A stretch of 64,000 nt of DNA from CAWANP01 sp963783445 (GTDB lineage Bacteria > Chloroflexota > Anaerolineae > JAAYZQ01): the NCBI GenBank assembly GCA_963783445.1, contig CAWANP010000004.1, forward strand, positions 682,001 to 746,000, in the 5' to 3' direction. The translations under genes were made by a program, and so were the position numbers. The notes under the pieces are model-generated. The model saw only the letters and a list, made by a program, of their open reading frames with translations. It had not been told where the DNA came from and did no database searches. The number at the start of each line of letters is the position of its first letter. Within the stretch, counting starts at the first letter, position 1. Shown here in pieces: positions 45,846 through 56,024 of this stretch.

Positions 45846-48267
45846 AGGCCAGCACCTCCCGGATGGTCAGTCGTACCGCGTTGCGCGCCGGTCCCAAGCT
45901 GGCTGCCGTTGCCACGGCCAGCAGGGCAAAGAACCACAGAACCGCGGCCACGATGGAGTACTGGAAACTCAGGGGCACGTCCAGAAGGGCCAGGCCCACC
46001 TGGTCACTCATCCAGGCGCTGACCGGCAGCGAGAGCAGCGTTCCAACGCCCCAGCTCAGCACGCCGATGACGAGCCCCTCGGCGAGCACGATGCGGCGTA
46101 CGGCCAGATTGGAGGCGCCCACGGCCCGCAGCACGCCGATCTCGCGCACCCGTTCCAGAATATTGATGCTCATCGTCGTGGTCAGGCCCAGCCCGCCGAC
46201 GGCGGCGAGCAACAGCGCCATCAGGATCAAAAAGGCGACGACGATGTTAAAGATCAACTCGTTTGCCGTGTTGATGGCCTCGGCCGTCTGGGTACCATCC
46301 ACCTCGAAGCCGCGTTCCTCAAGGTGGTCGCGGAGAAGGCTGGCCATCTCTTCCTGCGCCGCGCCGCCCCCACGGACACTGGCCTGAACCCGGTTGGCCT
46401 GATCCGGCGTACGCGTGACGAGGGCATAGTCATCCAGCGCCATAAAGATGGTTGGACCGCGGGACTCTGTGGGCACGATGCCCACGACGTGCCAAATGGC
46501 CTCATGGCCGCCGATATCCAGGAGGATCTCCTGCCCGACGCGGATGTCGGGTTCGTCCTCAACGACGTCCGAGTTGACGACGATGGCCCGCCCTCCGTCG
46601 CTGGGCAGCCAACTGCCGGCCGAGACCTCGGGGGCCATGAAGGCCGTATCCGGGGGCACGGCTACCAGGGGAATGGCCTCACTCTCGGTGTCATCGGGCC
46701 GCTGGCGGAGGGCACGCGCCGCCGACCAGGCCTCAACGGCTACCACGCCAGGTACCTCCAGGGCGGCCTGTTCCAGGCGCTGCGTACGGTAGGGACGCTC
46801 CATTTCAACAGAGACGTCGTAGCGATGGAAGCGCATGAAATCGTCCAGGGTGGCATTGACCGAGGTGCGCACGCTCAGGACCGAGATGAACAACGCCGTG
46901 CCGACAATGAGCACGACCAGGGTCTGGACCAACCGGCCCTTGTGGCGCAGCGTGTTGCGCACCGCCAGCACGAGGGGGCGCTGTACGGCCCGCAGACCCT
47001 GCATTTGGACCAGCAACCTCTCGACGAGCCCCTGCCGGTTTACGGCGGCCTGCATACCCACATCGTTCAACGCCTGCTGGGTGGTGATGCGGGTGCCCCT
47101 GAGCACGGGCGCCAGCCCGGCCAAAAGGGGCAGAAGCAGGCCCACGGCAACCTGGGCGGCAATGAGGACGGGCGGTACGGCATAACTGCCGGTCATGACG
47201 TTGAGCAGGGGTTCGACGATGCCGCGCATCAGCCCCCGCGCTGTCAGCACGGCCAGCGGGATGCCGATGGCCACGGCAATGAGACCATAGGCCGATACCG
47301 TCACGATGTACATGGCCATGATCTGCAGGCGCCGGGCGCCGATGAGCTTCATCACTCCAATCTGCTGGACCTGTTGGGTGATGAGGGCCGAAATGGCATT
47401 GACCACCAAAAAGCCCGAGAGCAGCAGGATCAGGATGCCAAACATGGTCAGGATGAGGACGATGGTGTCGATGTAGGGACCGGCGTTGCTCTCGGTGATG
47501 ACCCGGCGGCTGAAGGCGGCCCGGCCGGAGCGCTCCAACTGGTCCTCGACCTCGTCGACGACGGCCGTGATGGCGGCCCTGTCGCCCGCGCGAATGCCCT
47601 GCGCGCCGCCCTCATCTACGCGGATGTGCAGCTCTGTGAATGCCTCATCAAAGCCCAGGAGGGATAGCGTTTCGGGTGTGACAAAACCGCTGGCAAAGTC
47701 CGTAACATCGGGGGTCATGATTTGTGGATCGTGGACGATGCCCACGACCTTGAGCGTTTTCTGCGGGCCATCCTCCAGCTCGATGGTGATGGTGTCCCCG
47801 ATGCCGGCTCCAAGAAAATTCTGCGACAGTTGTTCCAGCACGACCTCGCGCTTGCCCGGAGGCCACTTGCCCTCCAGCGGGACGATGACGTCGACCCGCA
47901 TCGCTCCAAAGTCATCGTAGGCGCCCAGAATCAAGTCGCTGAGCTGGCCCCCGGCCTCCCCCCAAGCGCGGGGTTCGCCGCCGTAGGCGCGGGTTCGGAC
48001 GATGGTGCGTCCCTCCACGGCAGCCACGCCAGGGACCTGGGCGATGCGGTCCACCAGTTCGTCATCAAAGGGCTGGGTGCGGACAATGGCATCGGCGGGG
48101 CTGGCGACCGCCAGGCCAGCCTCATACTCGCGCACGACGATCTGGCGGACGTCGAGTACGACGCCCACAGAATAGACTCCCACGGCGATGGCCAGGGCCA
48201 CAACCAGGGTCCGGACCCGATTCCGCCACAGGTCGATGAGGACTTTGTGCCAGCGCGTTCTCAGCAT
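45838..48267 (-). CDS. FtsX/MacB-type ABC transporter permease, two FtsX domains
   Basis: An 809-residue permease starting at ATG 48267 (MLRTRWHKVLIDLWRNRVRT). One N-terminal helix (LVVALAIAVGVYSVGVVL) is followed by a large extracytoplasmic MacB-PCD-like region with a DELVDRIAQVPGVAAVEGRT motif. A three-helix FtsX core follows (IDTIVLILTMFGILILLLSG, YIVTVSAYGLIAVAIGIPLA, ISALITQQVQQIGVMKLIGA). A second helix and extracytoplasmic region then lead to a second FtsX core near the C-terminus (ERVREIGVLRAVGASNLAVR). The Q-x-x-[IV]-G-V-x-[RK] coupling motif occurs in both. Such complexes extrude lipids, peptides or lipoproteins rather than import. It forms an operon with two ATPases. A 13-bp hairpin lies upstream. 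Confidence 0.85.
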
Positions 48268-48321
48268 GCTCGAATACTCAAATGCTCCCAGTCTCCACGC
48301 ATCCGCGCCAGAGGCACGCAT

Positions 48322-48358
48322 ACAAACCACACCAACCTCAAGGGCTGGTGTGGTTTGT
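48322..48358 (-). terminator. Hairpin between CHAT gene and ABC operon
   Basis: ACAAACCACACCA, 11-base loop, TGGTGTGGTTTGT. It lies 190 bases past the CHAT-gene stop and 55 bases before the permease start, on a path where it could end CHAT transcription or regulate the permease. No T-run follows. Confidence 0.5.
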
Positions 48359-48546
48359 GCTTTCCCCCTGGGCGCAGGGACCACTATACGCGATCAAGGG
48401 TCAGATGCGCAAGTGACAGATGTCATGAAAACTGTCACGTGACAAGGAGCGTGGGCTATCGAAGCGGGAGGAAAGTCAAATTCGAAGAGATGCAGGCGAC
48501 CTGCGTCGCGGTATCATGGGCTTATTCAGCCCTCTTTTCCGTCAGG

Positions 48547-50430
48547 TCACTTCCCGGGCCCGCACCGCTGCCAGAGACGATCCATCCGGGGCAGCATCCT
48601 CGTTTCGCGGTACTCTGGCGTGAATGCGCCATCACGGAAGGCAAGCTTGTAGGCTTCCCACCAGGCAGCCAGCGCCTTCTGACACCACTCTCTGGCGTTG
48701 CGCCGGTCAGCCCCCATCTTTTGCTCATAGGCCAGGGCCAGGTCATGGTAGGCGGCCGTATAGCGGGGTACCAGTTCAGTCGCCCGAGAGTAGGCAGCGA
48801 TGGCCGCATCCAGGCTGGGCAGAGCGTGTTGCTGGTTGTACAGAGCGTGTTGCACGTTGCCCAGACCGAGTTGGGAGCCGGCATCGTCGGGATCCAGGCG
48901 CAGTCCCTGCTCAAAGAAGCGGGCCGCTCTGGCGTACTGTCGCATCGCGGTTTCAGGATCTTCCCTGCCCTCGGCCACCTGGGCCAGTGACTTGAAGACC
49001 ATACCCCGCAGGGCCAGGGCTCTCGCCTCCAGGGGGTCGGTCTGCCTGGCGGCTTCATGGGCCTCGGCCAGCTTGAGAGCCGCCGCATCATAGTGCCCAT
49101 TGTTGATATCGTGCATGGCCCGGGTCTGCTGAATGTGGGCGATCATCTCAAAGGCGTCGGAATTATCAGCGTTGGCCTGGGCGGCCAGGCGCAGGTAGTC
49201 TAGCGCCTTGTCATAGTCGCGGCGATAGTAGGCGTCCATCCCTTGATAATACAGCTCAATGGCATCGCGCTGGACGGGATCGGTGATGGCCGGCAGGCAA
49301 AAGTCCCAGTCTGCCTGCAAATAGAGTACCGGGACGCCCCAGTCACGCCAGTACTTGCTGCGGTCGATGTGCCGCCGCAGAGGATTGCACAGGTTGAATA
49401 CGGCTCGCCGCGCCTCGCTCACCGCATAATCCAGGGGCAGACCGGCAGCCATCACCTGGTACAAGTTCCGCGCAAAGACAATGGCAGCATCATCCCAAAC
49501 CGAGAACTGCATGGCCACGGCAGCCGGCACCGCGGCCTCGACTACGGAGGTGACCACTGCACTCCACACGTTTTGGGGGTCGCGCTTGCCAGATTCACAG
49601 GCGCCCAGGACCACAAGCTGCACCTGGCTGCCCAGCAGGTTCACGGCGAGCTGATCGGCCGGCATGGGCGCCGACCTTCCCTGCTCGTCAACCAGCACGA
49701 TGGTCCCTTCTCCCAGGGTGGTCCCAAAAGTATTGCCCAACTTTGTCTCTTTGAAACTGCCATGCCCGGCAAAGTGCAGGATGTCCACATGCTGGCGCAG
49801 CCTGTTGCCCAGTTCCTCGACGGTGGCGTCCTCCAGATACTCGAGTTCGATATTCACGGCGCTGTTTCGGAAAGCCCTGGTGAGACTCTCACGCTCTCGG
49901 GCCAGGTCTAGGTGATCACTGTCTACCGGGCTGGCCAGCGCTACGAGCATTCGCCGGGCCTTGGCGGTGGCGCTCGTGCGGCGGCTGGTGACCAGCGTCT
50001 CCTGGCGCGCGATGGAGACGCGCGGATCCAGGGCCAGGAACCCGGTGGCGTCCTTCTCGCCCCCTCCCTGCTGGCGGTACATGTACTCCCAGGGGATAAG
50101 TGCCAGCTCCGGGGGCAGCCGCAGGCGCAGACGCAGCCCATCTTCCGCCGCTAGCGCTTCCATCAGGCAGCGGGAAAACAGATCTCCGGCCATGCCGCCC
50201 AGCAGCAGATCGGCCAGCATCGCCCCGATGTCGATGATGGCGCCGACCTCCAACCGGCGGCCGTCGAGCTGCCTCAAGTGGTCGTGCAGGCCGGCGGGCA
50301 CAGAGCGATGCTCCGGCGCTGTAGGACCCAATGGAGAGTCGGCGACCCGTAGCGCAAAGCCGCGGACGCCTGTTTTGTCTTGCTGGACATCGGCGGCGGA
50401 TAGGATAAAGTCATGGTAGGTTCTGATCAT
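48547..50430 (-). CDS. CHAT-domain caspase-like protease with TPR-type C-terminus
   Basis: A 627-residue protein starting at ATG 50430. Residues about 60-365 form a CHAT (caspase-like) peptidase: LALIPWEYMYRQ, then the catalytic His223 in ILHFAGHGSF, and Cys278 in LVVLGACESGK. The region AVAMQFSVWDDAAIVFARNL follows as expected. Both catalytic residues are present, so the protease should be competent. Residues 385-620 form helical TPR-like repeats (IELYYQGMDAYYRRDYDKAL, ARFFEQGLRLDPDDAGSQLG, AYSRATELVPRYTAAYHDLA), the usual sensor or scaffold of CHAT proteins. There is no signal peptide. It is separated from the clostripain gene by a MITE-like element at 50521-50736. A protease effector in a conflict or regulated-death module is inferred. 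Confidence 0.8.
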   Translation of the reverse strand: MIRTYHDFILSAADVQQDKTGVRGFALRVADSPLGPTAPEHRSVPAGLHDHLRQLDGRRLEVGAIIDIGAMLADLLLGGMAGDLFSRCLMEALAAEDGLRLRLRLPPELALIPWEYMYRQQGGGEKDATGFLALDPRVSIARQETLVTSRRTSATAKARRMLVALASPVDSDHLDLARERESLTRAFRNSAVNIELEYLEDATVEELGNRLRQHVDILHFAGHGSFKETKLGNTFGTTLGEGTIVLVDEQGRSAPMPADQLAVNLLGSQVQLVVLGACESGKRDPQNVWSAVVTSVVEAAVPAAVAMQFSVWDDAAIVFARNLYQVMAAGLPLDYAVSEARRAVFNLCNPLRRHIDRSKYWRDWGVPVLYLQADWDFCLPAITDPVQRDAIELYYQGMDAYYRRDYDKALDYLRLAAQANADNSDAFEMIAHIQQTRAMHDINNGHYDAAALKLAEAHEAARQTDPLEARALALRGMVFKSLAQVAEGREDPETAMRQYARAARFFEQGLRLDPDDAGSQLGLGNVQHALYNQQHALPSLDAAIAAYSRATELVPRYTAAYHDLALAYEQKMGADRRNAREWCQKALAAWWEAYKLAFRDGAFTPEYRETRMLPRMDRLWQRCGPGK

Positions 50431-50520
50431 GGCCCGCTAACCTCCACTGGTGATCTCGATAGGCTGAAGCCGATGCCAGGGTACCGGTATCAGGGCTCCA
50501 GGCCGCTTTGCACCTGGAAG

Positions 50521-50736
50521 AGATACTGTTGGCTTATTACATAAAGTGCGAAGGCGCAGCAGACCGCGCGGGGATGAACTCCCCGCGCTACAGAGCAGCG
50601 CCCCGTGAACGGGGCTGGAAGACGTGATCTGGTCTCTCCCAGCCCGATTCATCGGGCGCTGCTCCGTAGACCGGCCACTTCATGGCCGGTCGGTTCTGCC
50701 AGCGGGTTCATATTATGTAAAAAGCCAACAGTATCT
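50521..50736. mobile_element. MITE-like element, 216 bp, with 28-bp inverted ends
   Basis: The left end reads AGATACTGTTGGCTTATTAC and continues ATAAAGTG; the right end, complemented, reads AGATACTGTTGGCTTTTTAC and continues ATAATATG, matching at 25 of 28 positions. Inside lie the REP-B palindromes (GCCCCGTGAACGGGGC, GCCCGATTCATCGGGC, CCGGCCACTTCATGGCCGG). It has no coding capacity. One arm matches the half-element at 24070. No clear target duplication was found. Confidence 0.75.
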
Positions 50737-50838
50737 GTTCACGGCGGTGCCAGGACTGTGCACCGGCTTGAAGAGCCGGTGCTGGTACCACACCCGCTTG
50801 GCAAGAATGCCGCTAAGTCTTGAGCCCCCAGGCCTTTG

Positions 50839-52150
50839 CTAGTCTGGCGCGTGATAGGCTGCCAACAGCTCGTTCCAGTCATGACCCTGTGCAAAGTCCA
50901 GGCCACTGTAGAACTCGGAGATCTCTTTTGGCGGTGGGACAAAGTAGATGGTGACCCCCCGGCAGTGCTCCACCTTTGTGCCGCTCTTGTCTTCGGCGAC
51001 GACAAAGTGCCCGGGGCCGGCGGCAAGCGCATCGAATACCTTTGTCGCGGCTGCCTTGACCGCGGCGCTGGTCGTCTTTGCGGCCAACCTCTCGCAAAAG
51101 TGAGCGATGTCCCACAAGGTGTGGTAGAAGAACGTGGCAGCCGGGCTCTTCTGAGCGGACCAGAATCTCGTAGGCTGCGTCGGGCATGTGGGCGATCAGT
51201 GCCTGGGACAGCTCGTCCAACGGTCCGGTCAGGGTGTCGATCTGGGACAGATCCAGCGCCGACTGGGTGACCGTGCTGCCCGAGCCCTTGTAGGAGGCGA
51301 TATAGGCGTCGACGATGTGGGCCCCAAAGTCAGCGGTCGCGATGCCCGGCTCGGCCACCAACTTGGCCAGCACGGTGTCGTAGGGCCAGCCGTCAAAGGG
51401 CTCGTTCTCCTCGGAGGCCACAACGTACTTGACGTAGGGACGGGCCTGGTAGGCAACCTCCAGGTTGCTCATGAGGCAGGCGTCCATGCCCAGCAAGTCG
51501 AGCGGTTGGCCGAGCACGTCCTCACCCACCATACGCTCCAGTACCTTACCCAGCTCGATTGTGTCCAGAGAATGGCCGGTGCCGTCGTCGCTGCATATGG
51601 CACGCTCCTCGGCCGACTCGAGACTAAAGATTTCGGTCATGGTAGTCCGGAAGAAGACGCGGCCCAGGGGACTGCTCGAGCGCTCCTTGCCCTCTGAGCG
51701 GGAAAAGCCCTTGGTTTTCACTTCTGTGGCGACTTCATCGATAGAAGACGGCTGCCAGCCGCCGCCGTGATTCCACAGGACGAGGGCATAGCGGTCGGCT
51801 GGATACTCTTTGGCCGTCCAGGAGACAAAGTCAAGAAGAACGTTGGGATCGCCGGAATCGGTTTCGCCGAGGTCAACGACCTCCTGCACCTCGCCCGGCT
51901 TGACGTAGAAGCGCTTGCTGTGGTGCTGGTCGCCAATGCGGTCGAACTCGGCGACAATGTTGACCTCAGCGGTCGAGCCGGCTTTGCTCATCTCGTCCAT
52001 GTCGGTCTCGCCGGCGTCCGACAGGTTGTTGTCGCCGGCCAGGTACACCATAAAGGTCCATTTGGCTTGGTTTTTCACGGGTTTCCTCCTTCGGAATTGT
52101 GAGATGATACGATCGAGTGTCTCCTTGATGGATTCCAACCAGCTACTCAC
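50839..52150 (-). CDS. Clostripain-family (C11) cysteine protease, one frameshift
   Basis: A cytoplasmic caspase-related protease of about 437 residues if repaired. GTG 52150 (SSWLESIKETLDRII next) is taken as start because AAAGGAGGGG lies just upstream; the frame further up overlaps the MBL gene. The first strand block KWTFMVYLAGDNNLSD marks the C11 N-terminus. Catalytic His128 is in YALVLWNHGGGW and Cys225 in LLGMDACLMSNLEV. Two C-terminal blocks (IAHFCERLAAKTTSA, GVTIYFVPPPKEISEFYSGL) lie in another frame after one indel near 51165. C11 proteases autoprocess and cleave after Arg or Lys. The gene follows an MBL gene 44 bases upstream on the same strand, probably one operon. Confidence 0.8.
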
Positions 52151-52193
52151 TGTGATCTCGGTCCCCTCCTTTCTGAGTAAAACAGTCTGCCTG

Positions 52194-53324
52194 TCATGGC
52201 TCCTGGGCAGCCAGCTCCAACACCATGGCATGATCACCCGCCGGCATCTCGATCAAGGAATAGCCATAGGTAGCAGGGTCATAGCGCTGCAGAAGCTGTT
52301 CTACAGACTCGGTCCGCTTGGTGACATAGATCTCGACAATCGGTCCCTGATCCCGAGGCGCTGCCACGATCCATTCCAGGGTCTGCCCGCTGGGGTGCCC
52401 GTACCGGCCGCTGGCCGAAATCACATACTTGCTGGCCGTAACGGCCTGGAGGAAGGCCTCGGAGGTGTTGTGCCGGCTGCCATGATGCGGGAGTTTCAGA
52501 ACGTCGACGTGCAGCCGGCCCGAGGCATCGAGGAGCTGCGCCTGCCTCAAGCCTTCCAGCAGGTGATCGCTGCGCCCATCCCCGGTGAGCAGGATCGTCT
52601 TGCCACCGGCCTCGGCCAGGAACATGATACTGCTCAGGTTGGGAACCCGGGTGTCAGCCCGCATGGCAGCCCTCTCCGACTGCCCCATGTCGCGGACCAG
52701 AATGCGATCCTCCTGCTCATCCAGCCAGTCAAGCCACTCTTGGCGGAGGGCCGCGAGGTTCGTTTTGTTGGGGCCGACGATCCTCAGGGACAAGTTCTCG
52801 ACGACGATGGGATCCCGGGTCTGCTCGAGGGATACGACGTAACTGGGATCGAAACTTTCGTTGATGGGCAGATCGAGGTCGCCGGCAGCCCGTGTGAGGG
52901 TGTCCCCCTTGGCGATATCCCTGTTGGTCCTATCGGCAGAGGGCATCGCGCTGCGTACCGTACCCGATCTGGCCATCAGCGTATTGAACCGGGTTTCGAC
53001 CCCGCGCCCTATGGTGTCGCTGAAGGTATTGTGCCACAACTGGCCAATGGGGATGGTCTCCGGTAAGCCGTTCTCTCGCTGGTATTGAAGCTCGGACAGG
53101 AGGTCCACCAGGCCAACAATGTGGTCGTCGTCCACATGGCTCAGGACGACAAAATCCAGACCACCCCCTTTTTCCCGGATGCCCTGAAGAACGGGCCGCA
53201 AGTTGTCGCCGTAGACGTTGCTCGGCCCGCCATCGATAAGCATGTACCTGGAGGCGCCGGCCAGGCCGTACTCGAGGATCAGGCAGTCTCCGTACCTTGC
53301 CTGCACGACGTGAAGGTTCAGCAT
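52194..53324 (-). CDS. ComEC/Rec2-like metallo-beta-lactamase-fold hydrolase (second)
   Basis: A 376-residue MBL-fold protein starting at ATG 53324 (GGAGGTG upstream). It begins LNLHVVQARYGDCLILEYGL and MLIDGGPSN, the ComEC-type start. The metal motif reads LSHVDDDHIVGLVDLL, that is H-x-D-x-D-H, a common variant in which the second His of HxHxDH is Asp. Later ligands appear in KTILLTGDGRSDHLLEGL and VDVLKLPHHGSRHNTSEAFL. No membrane helices or signal are present. It is the upstream partner of the clostripain gene and shares a strong promoter with it. Likely a nuclease or phosphodiesterase; it is not closely similar to the MBL at 40784 outside the motifs. Confidence 0.8.
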   Translation of the reverse strand: MLNLHVVQARYGDCLILEYGLAGASRYMLIDGGPSNVYGDNLRPVLQGIREKGGGLDFVVLSHVDDDHIVGLVDLLSELQYQRENGLPETIPIGQLWHNTFSDTIGRGVETRFNTLMARSGTVRSAMPSADRTNRDIAKGDTLTRAAGDLDLPINESFDPSYVVSLEQTRDPIVVENLSLRIVGPNKTNLAALRQEWLDWLDEQEDRILVRDMGQSERAAMRADTRVPNLSSIMFLAEAGGKTILLTGDGRSDHLLEGLRQAQLLDASGRLHVDVLKLPHHGSRHNTSEAFLQAVTASKYVISASGRYGHPSGQTLEWIVAAPRDQGPIVEIYVTKRTESVEQLLQRYDPATYGYSLIEMPAGDHAMVLELAAQEP

Positions 53325-53741
53325 CGTTCTTCACCTCCTACCAACAGGATCGGTCGCCGGACAAAGCTAGCAGGCATCGTTGCGGAATAGGCGTGGGAGA
53401 GACAACCTATCAGGAGTAGAGGTACAGGACAGATGGAAGCCTGGTACAGCACAAAAGCAGACGAGCGATCGATACAGCGGACAAGCCCAGTCTGCCCCCG
53501 CGAAGGTGCGCCAGGCGATTGTGTGACCTGAAACGTAGTACGATGAGGGTGTCGTGTCTGTGTTTATTATACCATACCGGATGGCACAAGTCAATAGGCA
53601 CCCGATGATTTCTGGGGCAGTTGCCTCCAACAGGAAGTTGAGCCTGCTGCCCAACGGCGCGACTCAGCGGCTACAGTGGACAGCATTCCACCGCAGCCGC
53701 TTCTTGGACGAAACTCGACGTCTGTGTCGTCACCCCTGCGT
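53325..53741. promoter_or_regulatory. Intergenic region with strong minus-strand promoter
   Basis: About 415 bases. The MBL-clostripain promoter is at 53594-53566 on the minus strand: TTGACT (53594-53589), 17 bases, TATAAT (53571-53566), with ATGG before the -10 box. The leader to ATG 53324 is about 240 bases. Nothing else is recognisable. Confidence 0.65.
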
Positions 53742-55013
53742 TTAGCGCAGGCGACACCCGTTCTTGGTTTCACCTGCAGAGAGGATCTCTTCCAGATCCT
53801 GTGGCCACAGCATCTCGCGCCTTCCTTGTGCGTTCTTGTAGCTCATCCCAAGTGCATAGCCGAATCCATAGGTATTGTAGACAGCAATGGCCCGTTGTTG
53901 CTCCCGGATTGTGCGACAACGCAGAATCGCGTAGTATAGCATCATCTTGGCCGCGTTTCGTCCGGCCTCGGCTGGCGTCATCTCCTCCCAGTTCTTCGGC
54001 ACACATTCCGAGTAGACTACCTCGCCGATCTTTTCCATGTACCAGAAGGTCATCTCGTAGGCGGCCTGGGCAAGCGCCTCCTTCGACCATCTCAAGGTAA
54101 TGCGCCACTCGTCGTTACTGATGTGTGTGATCTCGTCGTCATTCTGTGGGGGCTCACCTGGGTCAACGTGAAGCGCCCGGGCGCCCACGGAGTCTTTGAA
54201 TTGAAATGATCGGGGAAGCTTCCAATCGCTGGGCAGAACGGCAATGCGCACAACCCGCTGATCCTTCCCATAACCCACGTTGACCTTCTCGGCGGGATAG
54301 TCGATACCCAAGACTTGGAGGCCTCGCTTTGCTCGTCGACGATGCTGGTCGAGCTGTTTGCGCAAACGGCTTTCAGATTGGAAGTATGACTTGACCTCTG
54401 TCAGGCCGGCCAGGGTCATATTCGAAACCCCCTCCGGCTTTTTTCCTTCGATCAGGATGTACTGGTCAGCGCCCTTGAGGAAGCCTTTTCCCCTCGTCCT
54501 ATGGATGGCCACCGAATCACCGGCATAGAGCCGGGCATTTGGCGGGAGTTCGCCCTCCTGTTGAAGCCGCCTCAGCAGGTGCAAGCAAGGTTCTGCCGCA
54601 AGCAACTCCGCCACCGCGCCTTTGAAGCAATTCACCATGTGCGAGTAGATGAAGGTAATGGCGGCAGCACAGTCGCCGTCAGAGAGGCGATGGGCGACCA
54701 AGTCCGTCGGGATTTGACCAACATCCTCAAACGGGCCTTTTAGCAAAAACTCCTGGAATCGCCTGCCCCGTGGGTGTGACTCGATGTCACGGATGGAAGC
54801 AGTGAGCGACTGGCGAAAGATGGCAAGAGGTTCGCGCGCGTCTGGGAAAACCGCACCTCCCCGCAACGCAGCTTGAAGCGCAGATTCGACGTCTTTGGCC
54901 AGACCAGGACCCATGAGCTCAAAACCGACCGTCTCAGCAAGTGGCCTTGAATGATCGAGCCTACTTGGCGGCGGAGCGCAGAACCTGGCTTCGGAACGAT
55001 AGCAATCTTCCAT
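53742..55013 (-). CDS. Uncharacterised protein with possible nuclease-like segment
   Basis: A 423-residue soluble protein starting at ATG 55013. I recognise no family. The middle (about 185-245) contains KGADQYILIEGKKPEG followed by GLTEVKSYFQSESRLRKQLD, an arrangement of Asp, Glu-x-Lys and a basic helix that is reminiscent of PD-(D/E)xK nucleases but not diagnostic. The N-terminal part has helical segments (AAITFIYSHMVNCFKGAVAE). The C-terminal third (WSKEALAQAAYEMTFWYMEK, AAKMMLYYAILRCRTIREQQ) is helical. It lies between the MBL-clostripain operon and the HNH-EAD gene on the same strand, so it may belong to the same conflict region. No signal peptide or membrane helix. Confidence 0.5.
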   Translation of the reverse strand: MEDCYRSEARFCAPPPSRLDHSRPLAETVGFELMGPGLAKDVESALQAALRGGAVFPDAREPLAIFRQSLTASIRDIESHPRGRRFQEFLLKGPFEDVGQIPTDLVAHRLSDGDCAAAITFIYSHMVNCFKGAVAELLAAEPCLHLLRRLQQEGELPPNARLYAGDSVAIHRTRGKGFLKGADQYILIEGKKPEGVSNMTLAGLTEVKSYFQSESRLRKQLDQHRRRAKRGLQVLGIDYPAEKVNVGYGKDQRVVRIAVLPSDWKLPRSFQFKDSVGARALHVDPGEPPQNDDEITHISNDEWRITLRWSKEALAQAAYEMTFWYMEKIGEVVYSECVPKNWEEMTPAEAGRNAAKMMLYYAILRCRTIREQQRAIAVYNTYGFGYALGMSYKNAQGRREMLWPQDLEEILSAGETKNGCRLR

Positions 55014-55239
55014 GGGTCGGATTGGCGTCTGACTTGTGAGTGGGCTGAACTGCCGCGACCTAACTGGCTTATTTTAGATGGAAAGAGCCCAGCATGACAT
55101 GTATATGGTTTGAGTTGCGCCGAGTCCGGGCCAGAATACATGGCGCCTTGGACACGGCAATACCTGCAGTGCCTCGCAGCGTTCCTTCACAATGAGAGTC
55201 GTGTACATTCGATGTATGAGAGAAAACGTATTCTGAGGC

Positions 55240-55953
55240 TCAAGCTTTCCCTGATGGATGCAGTTGTTGCTCAAAGCGATCATACTGCTGGGGATTTTCC
55301 CCCTTGACCTCTACGAGCAGTTCGTTCCAGACCAAATGAGTCTGGCAGTAGTCAATGACGCGGTCAACCATGTCATTCAGCCCATGACTGGGGCTGAATT
55401 CATTGAGGAGTGGGCAGAAAGCAGGTCGGTCCTGGCAGAACCGCCACAGGGTCTGCGGCGTGAAAGCGGCCAACAACAATTTCCGTATGCTGGCGATTGG
55501 CGGCTTGTCGGGATCGACAAGCGGTGGTGAGCCTGGAGTATTGGGGGTGGGAGCTCGGGGGGGGGCGGGCCGTTGGTGCAAAGGGTCAGGCGGAACGCGT
55601 TGTTCGATCTCTTGCAAAGCGGAATGCTCCGCTTGTTCTTTCCACTGGTGGAGGAGGCGAACTGGGTAGCGCTGGGGGTCATTATCTATCAGCTTGGCGC
55701 AGTTCTGACAGAGCCAGATACCATTGTTGGGATGTCTGCGTTGCTCGGATGTGAGGCTTGGATCGTAGCGGGGCCCGCGCAGGGAGGCGGCAGTGATGTG
55801 GGCTGCCACGCCGATGTTGATTGCTTTGACGGGATCGGTACGCGGGCCACTGGTGGGCTTGCGGCAGTTGGGGTTGGAGCAGCGGTTGCCAGCCCTATTC
55901 GCGAGAGTATCTATTGTTGCTTTCGTAAAGTCGTCTCTATCCGATCTACCCAT
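55240..55953 (-). CDS. HNH endonuclease with C-terminal effector-associated-like adaptor domain
   Basis: A 237-residue protein starting at ATG 55953 (GAGGAG upstream). Residues 1-115 form an HNH-type nuclease: zinc Cys in RCSNPNCRKPTSG, the catalytic-strand His in INIGVAAHITAAS, and NGIWLCQNCAKLIDND with N and the second Cys pair, then WKEQAE. A P-rich linker (PPDPLHQRPAPPRAPTPNTP) leads to residues 150-235: IASIRKLLLAAFTPQTLWRF, then CQDRPAF and GLNDMVDRVIDYCQTHLVWN and GENPQQYDRFEQQL. That pattern closely matches a segment of the adjacent AAA ATPase and resembles death-fold-like effector-associated domains (EADs). The N-terminal nuclease would thus be brought to its activator by homotypic binding, as described for EAD-containing conflict systems. 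Confidence 0.75.
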   Translation of the reverse strand: MGRSDRDDFTKATIDTLANRAGNRCSNPNCRKPTSGPRTDPVKAINIGVAAHITAASLRGPRYDPSLTSEQRRHPNNGIWLCQNCAKLIDNDPQRYPVRLLHQWKEQAEHSALQEIEQRVPPDPLHQRPAPPRAPTPNTPGSPPLVDPDKPPIASIRKLLLAAFTPQTLWRFCQDRPAFCPLLNEFSPSHGLNDMVDRVIDYCQTHLVWNELLVEVKGENPQQYDRFEQQLHPSGKA

Positions 55954-56024
55954 GGCGGCGTACTCCTCAACGAGCATAGAAATAACCCACTCAGTCTTGT
56001 GAACGTTTGTGGTTTCGAGTCCTT

